This document shows, piece after piece, positions 25,950-36,689 of a stretch of 64,000 nucleotides of DNA. The position numbers were made by a program, and so were the translations under genes. Below the pieces are notes generated by a model. That model saw only the letters and a program-made list of their open reading frames with translations, was not told the DNA's origin and made no database searches. The stretch is taken from positions 25,110,001 through 25,174,000 of the forward strand of contig NC_065876.1 of assembly GCF_933775445.1 (NCBI RefSeq), written 5' to 3'. The number at the start of each line of letters is the position of its first letter. Positions within the stretch are counted from its first letter, which is position 1. Source of the DNA: Argentina anserina (lineage: Eukaryota > Streptophyta > Magnoliopsida > Rosales > Rosaceae).

Positions 25950-27265
25950 CCTCAATGATTTCTTTGTTGGAACCTCAGGTTGGCAAACATCACTTAATCA
26001 TGACATTCCAACTCTCCCAGGAAAGCAACAGGTTTGAAGATTGATTAAATTCTCAGAGGCAACCGGTTTGGAGGAGCAAATCCCGAATAGAGTTTCTGAG
26101 CTCACTGCCAAATAACAAATTCTCAGAGGCAAAATCCCGAATAGAGTTTCTGAGCTCACTGTCAAATAACAAATTCTCAGAGGCAACCAGTCACATGCAG
26201 CATTCCAAGTAGTGTTTCTGAGCTCACTGCTCTAATAAAAAGTTTTCAGAGGCAACAAGTTTCAAGGAGCAATCAAGGCAACAAGTTTTAAGAGCTGTTC
26301 TGAGTCAAGAACACTAGCTCACTGCTCTAATAATAAATTTTCATAGGCAACAAATTTCAAGGAGCAATCGAGGCAACATGTTTAAAGAGCAATTATGAGT
26401 AGTGTTTCTGAGCTCACTGCTCTAACAATGAATTTTCAGAGGCAACAAAATACAAGAAGCAATTGAGGCAACAAGTTTTAAGAGAAATTATGAGCAGAAA
26501 CACTAGCTCACTGCTCTATTGATGAATTCTCATAGGCAACATATTTAGGAGTGATCGATGCATCAAGTTTAAAGAGCATTTACAAGTAGTGTTTCTGAGC
26601 TCACTGCTCTAATAATGAAATTTTAGAGGCAACAAACTTCAAGGAGGAATCGAGGCAACAAGTTTCAAGAGCTATACGAGTCACGAACACTAGCTCACTG
26701 CTCTAATAATAAATTTTCAAAGGCAACAAATTTCAAGGAGCAATCGAGCCAATTAGTTTAAAAAGCAATTATGATTAGTGTTTCTGAGCTCACTATTCTA
26801 GAAACGAATTTCAGAGGCAACAAACTACAAGGAGCGATCAAGGCAACAGTTATTATGAGTAGTGTTTCTGAGCTCACTGCTCTAATAACGAATTTTCAGA
26901 GGCAACAAGTTTCACGAGCAATTCCGAGTCAGAAACACTAGCTCACTGCTTTAATAATGAATTTTTATAGGCAACAAATTTCAAGGAGCAATCGAGGCAA
27001 CAAGTCTCAAGAGCAATTTCAAGTAGTGTTTCCAAGCTCACTGCTCAAATAATAAATTCTCAAGAGGCAACCGTTCCGAAGGAGCAATGCAAACTAGTGT
27101 TTTCAAGCTCACTGCTCTGATAACATTTTGTCCATTCCTAAGGGGTAATCCCAACTAGTGTTTTTCAGCTCATTGCTCTAATGAACAAAATTCTCAGACG
27201 CAACCTTTTTGGAGACTGGTATCTCCGAGCACACTGCTCTAATGACAATTTCACATGTCAGACAT
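25950..27265. repeat. Degenerate tandem array, ~94-bp units in an alternating A/B higher-order pattern
   Basis: About a dozen units share CTCACTGCTCTAATAA, then TTTTCAGAGGCAACAA and GGAGCAATCGAGGCAAC. Units come in two forms at the core. Form A has TAGTGTTTCTG before AGCTC (starts at 26210, 26400, 26587, 26776, 26860, 27024). Form B has CAGAAACACTA before GCTC (26306, 26495, 26682, 26930, some with one mismatch), which is the exact reverse complement of the 11-bp core. From 26210 to 26776 A and B alternate strictly, spaced 92-96 bp, a ~189-bp higher-order unit. It lies in the presumed intron of the minus-strand unit. It codes for nothing that I can see. Confidence 0.85.
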
Positions 27266-27659
27266 ACCCTTAATTATAAGGCATCAATTACAAGCTCTAA
27301 TTGTAATTCAGAATTCTATCATCCATTTGTAATTCACCATTTAATTTTCTTATACGGCAACATAAATTCAAAACAAAACCCCTCACCAATCTGTGCCCAA
27401 TTTCCTTCCAAATAACTTTGCATCACTGATTGGATATTTAAGCAGAGACAAATGGATGACAGAATTCATAAGTGGATCACATACAACCGCATCAAATTGA
27501 TGTATAATATGGACCAATTAAACCGCCAGAATTACCATATGAAACTGAATAAAGCAAAAGAACCCTAGAGATTGAAATCGAAGGGAATCACGATGGAATT
27601 CGTTACATCGATCAAGACGAATCGAAAGAATCAAACAAAACAAGAGCAGCAACGTTTAC

Positions 27660-27670
27660 CTCAAGCGGAA

Positions 27671-27721
<51 letters not shown>

Positions 27722-27760
27722 CATAGAAGAACCAGACCGTTGTAGACTTTGAATTTCAAA
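27660..27760 (-). promoter_or_regulatory. Putative first (leader) exon of a minus-strand transcription unit
   Basis: Read on the minus strand this has the look of a plant 5' leader: an AT-rich upstream region with TTTAAAT (near 27790), a C/T-rich stretch, a long GA run, then ATGGATTCCGCTTGAG followed by donor GTAAACG at 27659. The ATG is closed after four codons (MDSA), so either it is a tiny uORF in a noncoding exon or the gene is noncoding or broken. Downstream the sequence resembles a plant first intron (GATTTCAATCTCTAGGG). Confidence 0.35.
27675..27717. repeat. (TC)n microsatellite
   Basis: Perfect run of about 21 TC dinucleotides inside the putative minus-strand leader exon, where it reads as (GA)n. 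Confidence 0.95.
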
Positions 27761-28228
27761 ATTGAAATGTGAGAGAGGATCCCAGACTTCATTTAAAGAC
27801 GTCTCTTTACAAAATTAAAAAACAATTAAATTAAATTCGGAGTGCAACACTCCTTATTGCGTGAAGTGTCCAATTTACCCTCACATTGTCTTACAGGTGG
27901 GGGTACACCGTTGGAGAACTATTTCTGATCAGAATGACTACTACCCACAACAATGATGCTACTGATCAAAGAACTTGTACTCTGCGTCTTGAGGAAGAAC
28001 CCTGAAAAACTACCACCAACAACAGCTACTGGGCATAACAGTAATGATACGGAGGCACCACCAAGCTCGGAGCACCTAGCACTCTTGTTGATCAAGATCA
28101 CCATCAGTTGATTACGTTAAATTTCATCAGAAGCAAGTGTTGCCTTTAACTACCTCTCACTGTAATCGTTGTAGTAGTCTGAGAATTCTGCTTGCAGTAT
28201 AAATCAAGATAATATATATATATATATA

Positions 28229-28626
28229 GTCTCTCTCCAGAGTGAAGCTTCACTCTGAAATTACAGAATGAAGTTCCAATTTTGACACACATTTCGGTCA
28301 AAAATTTTCACCATAAGCGATTTAATATTGAGGTATGCTATTTAAGATCATCTCTACAAAATTTCATCTAATTCGAACATCGTTAAGGTATTGAAATTAG
28401 ATTAAATCAATGAATGAATTAAAATTGTTCAACGTGAACCGTTCATGTAAATCTCAATTTTAAAAGCTCAAACCATTGTCAAATTGGATGAAACTTTGTA
28501 GAGATGATCTTGAATACCATATCTAAATATTGAATCGCTTATAGTGAAAAAATTTGACCGAAAAGTGTGCCAAAATTGGAACTTCACTCTGTAATTTCAG
28601 AATGAAGCTTCATTATGGATAAAGAC
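28229..28626. mobile_element. TA-flanked MITE with long terminal inverted repeats
   Basis: The left end GTCTCTCTCCAGAGTGAAGC and the right end (reverse complement GTCTTTATCCATAATGAAGC) form terminal inverted repeats that continue inward for more than 100 bp (for example GCGATTTAATATTGAGG against AATATTGAATCGC). The element of 398 bp is flanked on both sides by TA inside TA-rich microsatellites, which fits a Tc1/mariner-type non-autonomous element. It encodes no protein. A related, more decayed copy is at about 50270-50525. Confidence 0.75.
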
Positions 28627-28639
28627 TATATATATATGT

Positions 28640-30441
28640 ATATATATATATATATATACATATATCATGCGTGCAATTAGCACAATGTATGAAGTTAGTT
28701 ATTAGCCATCATTGTCATTTAAAGTCGGTCATTCAGTGCGTTTTGAGAGATGTGGCTATGAGGTTGACTGTAGTATATAGAAAAGATTAAAACGCAATCA
28801 AGCAATCGAATTTGATCAAAGTTTATGATGGTGTGTTAACATGAAGTTCAAGCCTGGCTGCACCCATAGAAAATGCAGATCGATGACTTTAAAAGTTTAA
28901 ATCCATCAATGCCAAAGATAAACTCTGATTGATATTCCAATCAAATTCTCTCCCTTCTTGCAGGAAAAAGAAAGTTTTTCTAGCGGCCATTTACTACCCA
29001 TTTGCATATAAACCCACCCAAAAAACAAATGGAGATATAAGGGTCCGACAATATTAATACAGATCCGAGTGACAGTAATCGATAAGCTCTCATAATAACT
29101 CACATCGGCATTTAGTTCCTTATGCCAGAAAACCACAGGTGAAAATAAATTCTCACATTAGCAAATTGACTCGTTAGCGAGCTGTTCATAGCAGATAGGA
29201 AATATGGTGATATGCGTAGATATTAATCCCGTGGATCCCAACCAGAAGCACACACTGCGGCCTATCTAGCCACAACGTAGAAGCTTATCTTGGTCAAAAT
29301 TGCTCCTAAATGAGGACAATCGTCAGAAACCAAAATTCCACAACTAAAAGTGGCTACATACTGAATGTGTCCAACTTATCCTCTTCAGTCCTGCAGTCCA
29401 ACTATTGGTTGGTTTCCACATTACTAATATTTTTTTTCCTTTAACTAAGCCTGGTTGAAACTGTCACAGCGATGAAGAATCAAGCTAAGATTATACCAGT
29501 GCATAAGTTGACAAGTGCTGCAAACGAGCAGGGTCAGTCATGTGGAAAACACTTAGAAGTGCGAAGATGACTCTTCGACCCTCTCCTCATCTCTAGCAGG
29601 CTTAATGTATTAATCCCACAGTTTAACCCTGTACTACGGATACCTGGAGAACAAGAAGCAGATTCAGAACATACACTGTCATACAGAAATACAAAAATGA
29701 GAGATTTTATGCAAGTGGTTGATGGGTGAGATGTAATAATATCACCTCTCAATTGTAATGCTTTCTCGTGTTCTCATTGAAACACAGGGGCATACTCCTT
29801 GCATTTTCAGACATCTTAATAGTCTCAAACCGTGTCGCTCTTGTTGAGGTTTAGAGGCTCTGCCAAGTTCGCTTGCTTGAGCGTTACGGAGTTTGAACTT
29901 TCCATTGTAATGACATTTGGAAGAGTTTGAGTCTGCCTGCGTATTCAAGTACAAGTCAAATAACTTTGAAAAATAAATTCAAGTATATCTTCGATATGGT
30001 TAATTGAGGGGCAGATCCTTCTAGTTAGTTATCTTGGTGTATGGATGTTTCAAATAACAGGTTTACATGATCATTTCAAAATCACAATTGCTGCCATTGA
30101 ACACAGCTAATTATTGATGCTAGATCTCAAATGAAACCAACAATCAAAAAGCTTTTACGGTGCCACTTAACAAGACGTGTCAAATATAACCAAACCCACA
30201 CTTGAAGGTAGTACCAAATATGTACCGAAAATAATATTTAAATTGCTTGGATCTAGGTGCTTGCAAAAGTTCAGATTCTAGAAAACCAGAATTCATATAT
30301 AGTAACAATGATTAGATGTTTAGAACTAATACTAACCTTATAGTCAATGTTCAGCTAACTGTCATAGGATTGAGGAAGTAGTCCCAGCAGGTTCAAATTT
30401 TCATCTGTGTCAGACATGGAACATTCCAAACACTAATATTT
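28640..30441. other. Intergenic stretch, no gene recognised
   Basis: AT-rich DNA between the MITE and the duplicated GATA 3' end. A minus-strand ORF of 70 codons at 29742-29954 ends at a possible donor (GAGAG|GTGATA), and CTCCAG|GTATCC near 29650 is a possible acceptor. These might be spliced 3'UTR exons of the PPR gene upstream on the same strand, but nothing proves it. Confidence 0.4.
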
Positions 30442-30864
30442 AAATGCAGCATGTCAAACTGTTGTACAGAAGGTATATCTCCTAACAACTATTGTACAGA
30501 AGGTAAAAACAACTGATATCCACATTAACAACTGTCATCTGAATGTAGCTATTTGCCGCCTCAACTCACATAGCAATCAGACGGTCACGGTTCTTAGCGT
30601 ATATTAACTCAGAAGCTGCTGAATACCACTACTTCATATGTGCAATAACTTCGGCCTGCATCTCGCACAAGGGCATGAGAGAAACTAAAACCCACACGGT
30701 CCAGATGCCAACTAGACTTCATGACATCGTCAGCTAACAACTCATCACCTTCTAATTAAAATTAGTAGGGATGTCAAAATCTGTATCTGAAGTATTAGGG
30801 AGCTCGAGCAGAGGCTCCTGCAGATACCAAACTTCCATATAAGATACTCTACATCAAACAGTTA
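30442..30864 (-). pseudogene. Duplicated terminal exon and 3'UTR of the TIFY-GATA gene A
   Basis: This 423-bp block matches 38249-38668 with about seven substitutions and one 3-bp indel by eye (about 98% identity), in the same orientation. It contains about 45 bp of the last GATA intron, the acceptor CTGCAG, the 22-codon terminal coding exon (30817 downward, reading [13 protein letters not shown] and then a stop) and the 3'UTR. Because intron sequence is included it is a DNA duplication, not a retrocopy. It starts 136 bp downstream of the PPR stop codon, in the sense direction for the PPR transcript. Compared with the 38 kb copy it lacks everything upstream, so it cannot make a GATA protein. 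Confidence 0.9.
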
Positions 30865-30999
30865 AATCCAGTCTACATAACTCAAAAACATCAGAGAAAA
30901 AGGAACGAATTAAAGGGCGTTGCTTAACCTTTTGAAGTGTTCCACCATGAACCAGCCAATTTGTCCTCCAATAAAGAAAAACGCTTAGCAGATGAACTC

Positions 31000-33432
31000 C
31001 TACCAGTAGTCATCACAAGAACACTTCCCTTCTTTGAAATGATGAAAACAATTTGAATCCCTCAATATAATATGTCGAAGATAAACACGTGATATGTATT
31101 TCATTGCAGTATGACAATCTCCACATACCCGGAGATTCTTAAAGATTCGAATTGGTGCCCCTGGCGGAGCGGTGAGAAGACCAAAAGCAATGGCTAACTT
31201 CTCGCTGTGATACGCTAGGCCAAGCTCCTTTCCCTCTTTATCAATGTCATGAAGTGCAAAATTTGTATCTGGCACGTATCCAGCTTTTCTGATAAACATC
31301 ATGATCTCATCAATTTTTGAATATATTTCAGTTGTCCATGAATGGCTTCTGTCTTCAGACATAAAGGTATGAACTTGACCGTTCATCTCAACCCAACTAC
31401 ATCCAGGCTCCTTAAGTATTCCCTTTGATTTCATCAGTCTTCTGATTCTTGCCGCATCTTCCCACCTACCAGCTGCAGAATACATGTTAGATAGCTGAAC
31501 ATAAGGCACAGCATTCATGGGCTCCAATATGGAAAGGTTCTCCGCTGCCCTCTCTCCCAGGTCTATTTTCCCATGTACTCTACATGCAGCTAGTAGTGCC
31601 TTCCATACAGTTCCATCTGGTTCTACAGACATTTGATTAAGTAACGCCTCAGCCTCATCAAATTTTCCTGAGCGGCCCAAGAGGTCAATCATACACGCAT
31701 AGTGGTCAGGACCTGGTTTTATTCCATAAGTCCCAGTCATCGATTCAAAGTAGCACTTACCTTTTTCTAGAAGACCAGCATGGCTACAAGCAAATAACAA
31801 GCCAATAAAAGTTATGAAGTCCGGTTGGGTGCCAGTTGCAAGCATTTGATCGTAGAATTTGAGAGACTCCTTTCCTCTACCATTCTGGGCATAACCAACT
31901 ATCAAAGCAGTCCAAGTAATCACATTTTGAACTTGCATAGAATTAAAAACTCTAGTAGCCTCTTCCAGACACCCACATTTTGCATACATTGTTACAAAAG
32001 AATTATCTACTGATAACGATGCTTGAAGGCCAGATTTGATAAAGTTTGCATGAATTTGTTGGCCAAACTCCAAAAGTGTCAGTTCTGCAGAGGCACTCAA
32101 AATGCTGGCGATGACAATTTGGTCAGGATATATCCCTGCATCTCTCATCTCACAGAATAACTTAAGTGCTTTATCATGAGAGCCGTTCTGTGCATAGCCT
32201 GTTACCAGCGAGGTCCAAGAGATAACATCTTTGTCTGGCATATGCCTAAACATCTCAAGTGCAGATTCCATATTTTCCTGCTTAGCATACATATCAACAA
32301 GAGCATTGCCTACAAGTTGATGAGCCTCAAATCCAGTCTTAACTATCAGACCATGAATAGCCATTGCATTTGTAACGTCCTTTACTGCAGCAACGGAGTT
32401 CAGAACAGATGGATATGTATAATCATCAATCCTCAATTCTCTTGAACGCATTTCTCTAAACAAAGACAAAGCTTCCCGTGTAAGCCCCTTCCTTACACAC
32501 CCAACAATCATTGAGTTCCAAGAAACAACATCATCAACCGCCATGCTTCTTAGCACCTTCTTTGCACTGATATGGTCTCCACATTTCACGTACATGTCAA
32601 CCAATGCACTCTGAACAAACACATTAGGCCCAAAACCACTCTGAACAATGCAACTATGCACCTGAGCCCCAAAACTAAGAGCTAAAACCAACGCACAAGC
32701 AGTCAATACACTAGGAAATGTGAACTGATTGGACTCAACCCCCTGCGCTCGCATGTCACAAAAAAACTCCATTGCCTTCACGCCATCCCCATTCCATGAG
32801 TACCCTGTAAGCATGACAGTCCACACCACATGATTCCTCCTACCCTGCAAACTCTCAAACACACATTCAGCTTCGAAAATGCGCTTGCACTTTGCATACA
32901 TGTCAACCAAGCCAGTAACTACATCAACATTACTATCAAACTTGGTCTTCACCATATAACCATGCACCATTTCACCTCTTCGGAGCAAACCCAACTTCGA
33001 ACACAGCCTCAACAAACTCCCCAATGTGTAAAGGCTAGGCCTTTGTCCCTCAACCTGCATTTCCCAAAACAATCGAAAAGCTTCACCTTCACACTCGTTT
33101 CGACAGTACCCGGATATGAGTGAGGACCAAGTTATATCAGTCCTACTTGGAGTGGCATCAAACACTTGTTTAGCTTCGGCTAGTCTTCCTGAATTGGCAT
33201 AAGCGGCTATCATAGTATTCCAACTGAACTCATCTCTGTTGGGCATTTCATCGAACACTTGGCGGGCATCATCGATTCGACCAGAGAGAGATAACTGCTT
33301 TAGTAGTAGATTGGACTCGAACTTGGACTGAGTTGCATTCACAATGGTATGGATGAAATGGGTTGAGACTCTTTGGCAAAATTGATAAGCATTGTGGTGA
33401 AAAGTGAAAAACTTGGAGGGTAATTTGTTCAT
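31000..33432 (-). CDS. Pentatricopeptide repeat protein, PLS class with E/E+ and DYW domains
   Basis: Intronless 810-aa ORF, the usual structure of plant PPR genes. After an N-terminus that could be an organelle-targeting presequence (MNKLPSKFFTFHHNAYQFC, rich in basic and aromatic residues), PLS repeats run from about residue 40 to 620, with typical phrases such as SWNTMIAAYANSGRLAEA and VGNALVDMYAK. The E/E+ region follows (GCSWVEMNGQVHTF), then a complete DYW domain with HSEKLA at 742-747, the zinc-ligand pair CGDCH at 770-774 and the C-terminal tripeptide DYW. DYW proteins bind single organellar transcripts and deaminate a specific cytidine to uridine. All deaminase motifs are intact, so an editing enzyme is likely. 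The RNA target and organelle cannot be read from sequence. Downstream, the 3' flank contains a captured copy of a GATA 3' end. Confidence 0.95.
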   Translation of the reverse strand: MNKLPSKFFTFHHNAYQFCQRVSTHFIHTIVNATQSKFESNLLLKQLSLSGRIDDARQVFDEMPNRDEFSWNTMIAAYANSGRLAEAKQVFDATPSRTDITWSSLISGYCRNECEGEAFRLFWEMQVEGQRPSLYTLGSLLRLCSKLGLLRRGEMVHGYMVKTKFDSNVDVVTGLVDMYAKCKRIFEAECVFESLQGRRNHVVWTVMLTGYSWNGDGVKAMEFFCDMRAQGVESNQFTFPSVLTACALVLALSFGAQVHSCIVQSGFGPNVFVQSALVDMYVKCGDHISAKKVLRSMAVDDVVSWNSMIVGCVRKGLTREALSLFREMRSRELRIDDYTYPSVLNSVAAVKDVTNAMAIHGLIVKTGFEAHQLVGNALVDMYAKQENMESALEMFRHMPDKDVISWTSLVTGYAQNGSHDKALKLFCEMRDAGIYPDQIVIASILSASAELTLLEFGQQIHANFIKSGLQASLSVDNSFVTMYAKCGCLEEATRVFNSMQVQNVITWTALIVGYAQNGRGKESLKFYDQMLATGTQPDFITFIGLLFACSHAGLLEKGKCYFESMTGTYGIKPGPDHYACMIDLLGRSGKFDEAEALLNQMSVEPDGTVWKALLAACRVHGKIDLGERAAENLSILEPMNAVPYVQLSNMYSAAGRWEDAARIRRLMKSKGILKEPGCSWVEMNGQVHTFMSEDRSHSWTTEIYSKIDEIMMFIRKAGYVPDTNFALHDIDKEGKELGLAYHSEKLAIAFGLLTAPPGAPIRIFKNLRVCGDCHTAMKYISRVYLRHIILRDSNCFHHFKEGKCSCDDYW

Positions 33433-33821
33433 AGTTATAACTGGGGTAGTAATTTGTCAGTGCAACATGCCTGTGTTGCCTAAAGATTCAAGCTTGGAAT
33501 AATAAGAAGGGTTGTAAAGACATTGACACAACAGAGCATTCAAACTCGGAAATCCACAAAGCCAACTAGTGTTACGGCTTACGAGCGTAACATTTAGCTC
33601 ATATGGTTACTGCAGGCCCTGAAGAATTATCAGAAATTGAAGAGACGAATAAACGACAATAGCAAAACAATGATCATAAATTGAAGGAAGTTTGCACCAT
33701 TGAAAATCAATATGATTAGTCATACACACCACAGTCGTACAAAAACAACCAAAAAGTTTAAATCACCCTTCACCATTTTTCCAAAGCAAACAACATTACT
33801 ACTAAATTGAAAGAGAATTCC
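33433..33821. other. Intergenic gap between PPR and HSC70
   Basis: This 389-bp stretch holds the PPR 5' flank and the HSC70 3'UTR, both genes being on the minus strand. No further feature is seen. Confidence 0.7.
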
Positions 33822-36401
33822 TTAGTCGACTTCCTCGATTTTCGGACCAGCACCAGTAGGAGGAACATCTTCATCCATGCCACCAGGAGCAGCGCCACCC
33901 TGATACATCTTCGCTATGATGGGATTGCAAATGCCCTCGAGCTCTTTCACCTTGTCCTCGTACTCTTCAGCCTCCGCAAGCTGATTACCATCGAGCCATT
34001 GGATAGCCTGCTCAATTGCATCTTCAATCTTCTTCTTGTCTGCGGCGTCGAGCTTGGAAGCAATTTTCTCATCCTTAATGGTGTTCCTCATGTTATAAGC
34101 ATAATTCTCCAGGGAATTCTTGGCATCCACCTTTTTCTTGACCTCCTCGTCTTCGGACTTGTACTTCTCAGCTTCTTGCACCATTTTCTCAATCTCCTCC
34201 TTGGACAGTCTTCCCTTGTCATTGGTGATTGTAATTTTGTTCTTCTGGCCGGTAGTCTTGTCCTCAGCAGACACATTGAGGATTCCATTAGCATCAATGT
34301 CGAAACAAACAGTGATCTGAGGTACTCCCCTCGGTGCTGGAGGAATGCCGGATAGCTCGAACTTGCCAAGCAGATTGTTATCACGGGTTCTGGCTCTCTC
34401 GCCCTCAAAGACCTGGATCAAGACACCGGTTTGATTGTCCGAGTAGGTAGAGAAAATCTGCTCCTTCTTGGTTGGAATTGTTGTATTCCTGGGAATAAGT
34501 ACGGTCATGACACCACCAGCAGTTTCCAAACCCAAGGACAGAGGAGTGACATCAAGAAGCAACAAGTCCTGGACCCTCTCATTACCCTCACCACTAAGAA
34601 TAGCAGCCTGCACTGCGGCGCCATAGGCAACAGCTTCATCAGGGTTGATGCTCTTGCACAATTCCTTTCCATTGAAGAAGTCTTGCAACAATTGCTGCAC
34701 TTTGGGAATCCTGGTCGACCCGCCCACAAGTACAACATCGTGGACACTGCTCTTGTCCATCTTTGCATCCCTCAGACACTTCTCAACCGGCTCCATACAC
34801 TTCCTGAACAGATCCATATTCATCTCTTCAAATCTGGCTCGTGTAATGCTTGAATAGAAATCAATACCCTCAAACAGAGAGTCGATCTCAATGGTAGTCT
34901 GAGCAGTGGATGAGAGAGTCCTTTTTGCTCTCTCACAGGCTGTCCTCAACCTCCTAAGAGCTCTTGGGTTTCCGCTAATGTCCTTCTTGTTCTTCCTCTT
35001 GAACTCCTGAACAAAATGGTTCACCATCCTGTTGTCAAAATCCTCACCACCCAAATGGGTGTCTCCAGCAGTAGCCTTCACCTCGAAAATACCTTCTTCG
35101 ATTGTAAGAAGAGAGACATCAAAAGTTCCTCCTCCAAGATCAAAAATCAAGACATTCTTCTCGCCAACGCTCGTCGCCTTCTTGTCCAAACCATACGCAA
35201 TCGCAGCAGCAGTAGGCTCATTGATAATACGGAGCACATTCAGCCCAGCAATCACCCCAGCATCCTTCGTGGCCTGCCTCTGGGAGTCATTGAAGTAAGC
35301 AGGCACAGTAACAACAGCACTCTTCACTGTCGTCCCAAGATAAGCCTCCGCAATCTCTCGCATCTTAACAAGAACCATAGACGAGATTTCTTCGGCTGCA
35401 AATTTCTTCTCTTCACCTTTGTAAGTGACGACAATCATGGGCTTGTCACCAGGGCCGGCAACAACCTTGAAAGGCCATAGCTTCATGTCTGCCTGAACAG
35501 AGGAGTCACTAAATCTCCTACCAATTAACCGCTTTGCATCTGCAATCATAACAAATCTCATTTAGAATACCATACACCCTAAATCAAACACAATCCCTTC
35601 AACAACAACAACAACAACAACAAAAACACAATCAACAAACCGATACTTAAAGTTAACAAAATATTCTTGGTACCCTGACCCTAAAATATCAAACTACAGC
35701 CACAGAGGAATTCAAAATCACTTAACTAACACCACCAAATTAACACTGATCCTGATCAGTTATATAAAGCCCAGTTATTCATATATTCGATAACCTTGCT
35801 CCAACAGAGCTACAGATCATGAGAAGATCGATATTAAATCCTATATAAGAATCCAAATGCATTGAACAAACAAGTCCAGCAGCAGACAGTAACATCGTAA
35901 TCTGGATTTCAGATGAGAGAGCAAACTACTTCAATTCAAAATATTAACCACATTAGCTCATCAAGCCAAAACACATGAGAAACAAGTTGCATTACTGCGA
36001 TTTAAGCGCCTAAGACCTAAAACCAATACAGCAGTAAATCTTGAACAGTAGAAGTAGACATTAGCCAAACAAAGTATAACAACTGATACACTAGGCAACT
36101 AACCAAACCACAAACCAAGATCACAATGATTAAAGCACAAATCTGAGGAAAAAGAAAAAAAAAGAAAAAGGGATCGGGAGAACTTACCGAAGACGGTGTT
36201 GACGGGGTTCATGGCGACCTGGTTCTTGGCGGCGTCGCCGATCAACCGCTCAGTATCAGTAAACGCCACATAAGACGGCGTCGTTCTGTTCCCCTGATCA
36301 TTGGCGATGATCTCGACGCGGTCGTGCTGCCACACCCCGACGCAGCTGTATGTGGTTCCGAGGTCGATTCCGATCGCTGGTCCATCACCCTTTCCGGCCA
36401 T
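33822..36401 (-). CDS. HSP70: Cytosolic heat shock cognate 70 kDa protein (HSC70)
   Basis: Two exons, 36401-36188 and 35539-33822, joined in codon 72 (GTCTTCG|GTAAG ... TTGCAG|AT), giving 643 aa. The one intron at this position is conserved in plant cytosolic HSP70 genes. The ATP-binding domain has IDLGTTYS at 12-19 and the family signature [14 protein letters not shown] near 200; the substrate-binding domain and lid follow, and the protein ends in GPKIEEVD, the EEVD tail that binds TPR co-chaperones and marks the cytosolic/nuclear class. An in-frame ATG lies six codons upstream (36419), but [16 protein letters not shown] is the standard start. The protein folds nascent and stressed proteins with J-domain partners and nucleotide exchange factors. 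The GGMP-type repeats before the tail are short, making it slightly smaller than the usual 647-651 aa. Confidence 0.97.
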
Positions 36402-36515
36402 TACACTAACTTGACTCAAAGAATTGCAGAAACTAAAGTTTTTTAATTGTATTGAGGCTTTTGGTTTTGCAGAGATAGATTTCGAATTTTCGAGGCCGAG
36501 AGGAGTCGGGGGATG

Positions 36516-36523
36516 TTTATATA
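36516..36523 (-). promoter_or_regulatory. TATA box of HSC70
   Basis: The minus strand reads TATATAAA, about 115 bp upstream of the ATG, followed by a leader of roughly 85 nt. This is a strong plant TATA box at the expected distance. Confidence 0.7.
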
Positions 36524-36559
36524 GGACGAAACAAATCTTTTTGGAGGGAGAAGGGGCTG

Positions 36560-36668
36560 GAAGGTTCGAGTTTAATGTAGAGCGTTCAGTTTTGATTCTA
36601 TTTCCTTTTAAAGGACGTGGTTTTGGGCCAGGAAGGTTCTTATTGGGTTTTGTCGGAAGGATCCAGAA
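36560..36668 (-). promoter_or_regulatory. Heat shock element cluster of HSC70
   Basis: Two identical GAAGGTTC modules (36560-36567 and 36632-36639) and an imperfect three-unit site with GAA, ATC and GAA spaced by two bases (36656-36668) lie 40-150 bp upstream of the TATA box. Alternating GAA/TTC triplets with 2-bp spacing are the binding pattern of heat shock factors. Each has only two or three good units, so heat induction may be modest. Confidence 0.5.
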
Positions 36669-36689
36669 GGTCCTAGACTAAAAAGTATA

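Noticed and set aside
26034..27265. CRISPR-like array
   Set aside because: Unit length, degeneracy and lack of unique spacers do not fit, and the DNA is plant nuclear.
33807..34355. 182-codon plus-strand ORF
   Set aside because: Lies antisense to the HSC70 coding exon; such antisense ORFs are common in conserved GC-richer coding sequence and it resembles no family.
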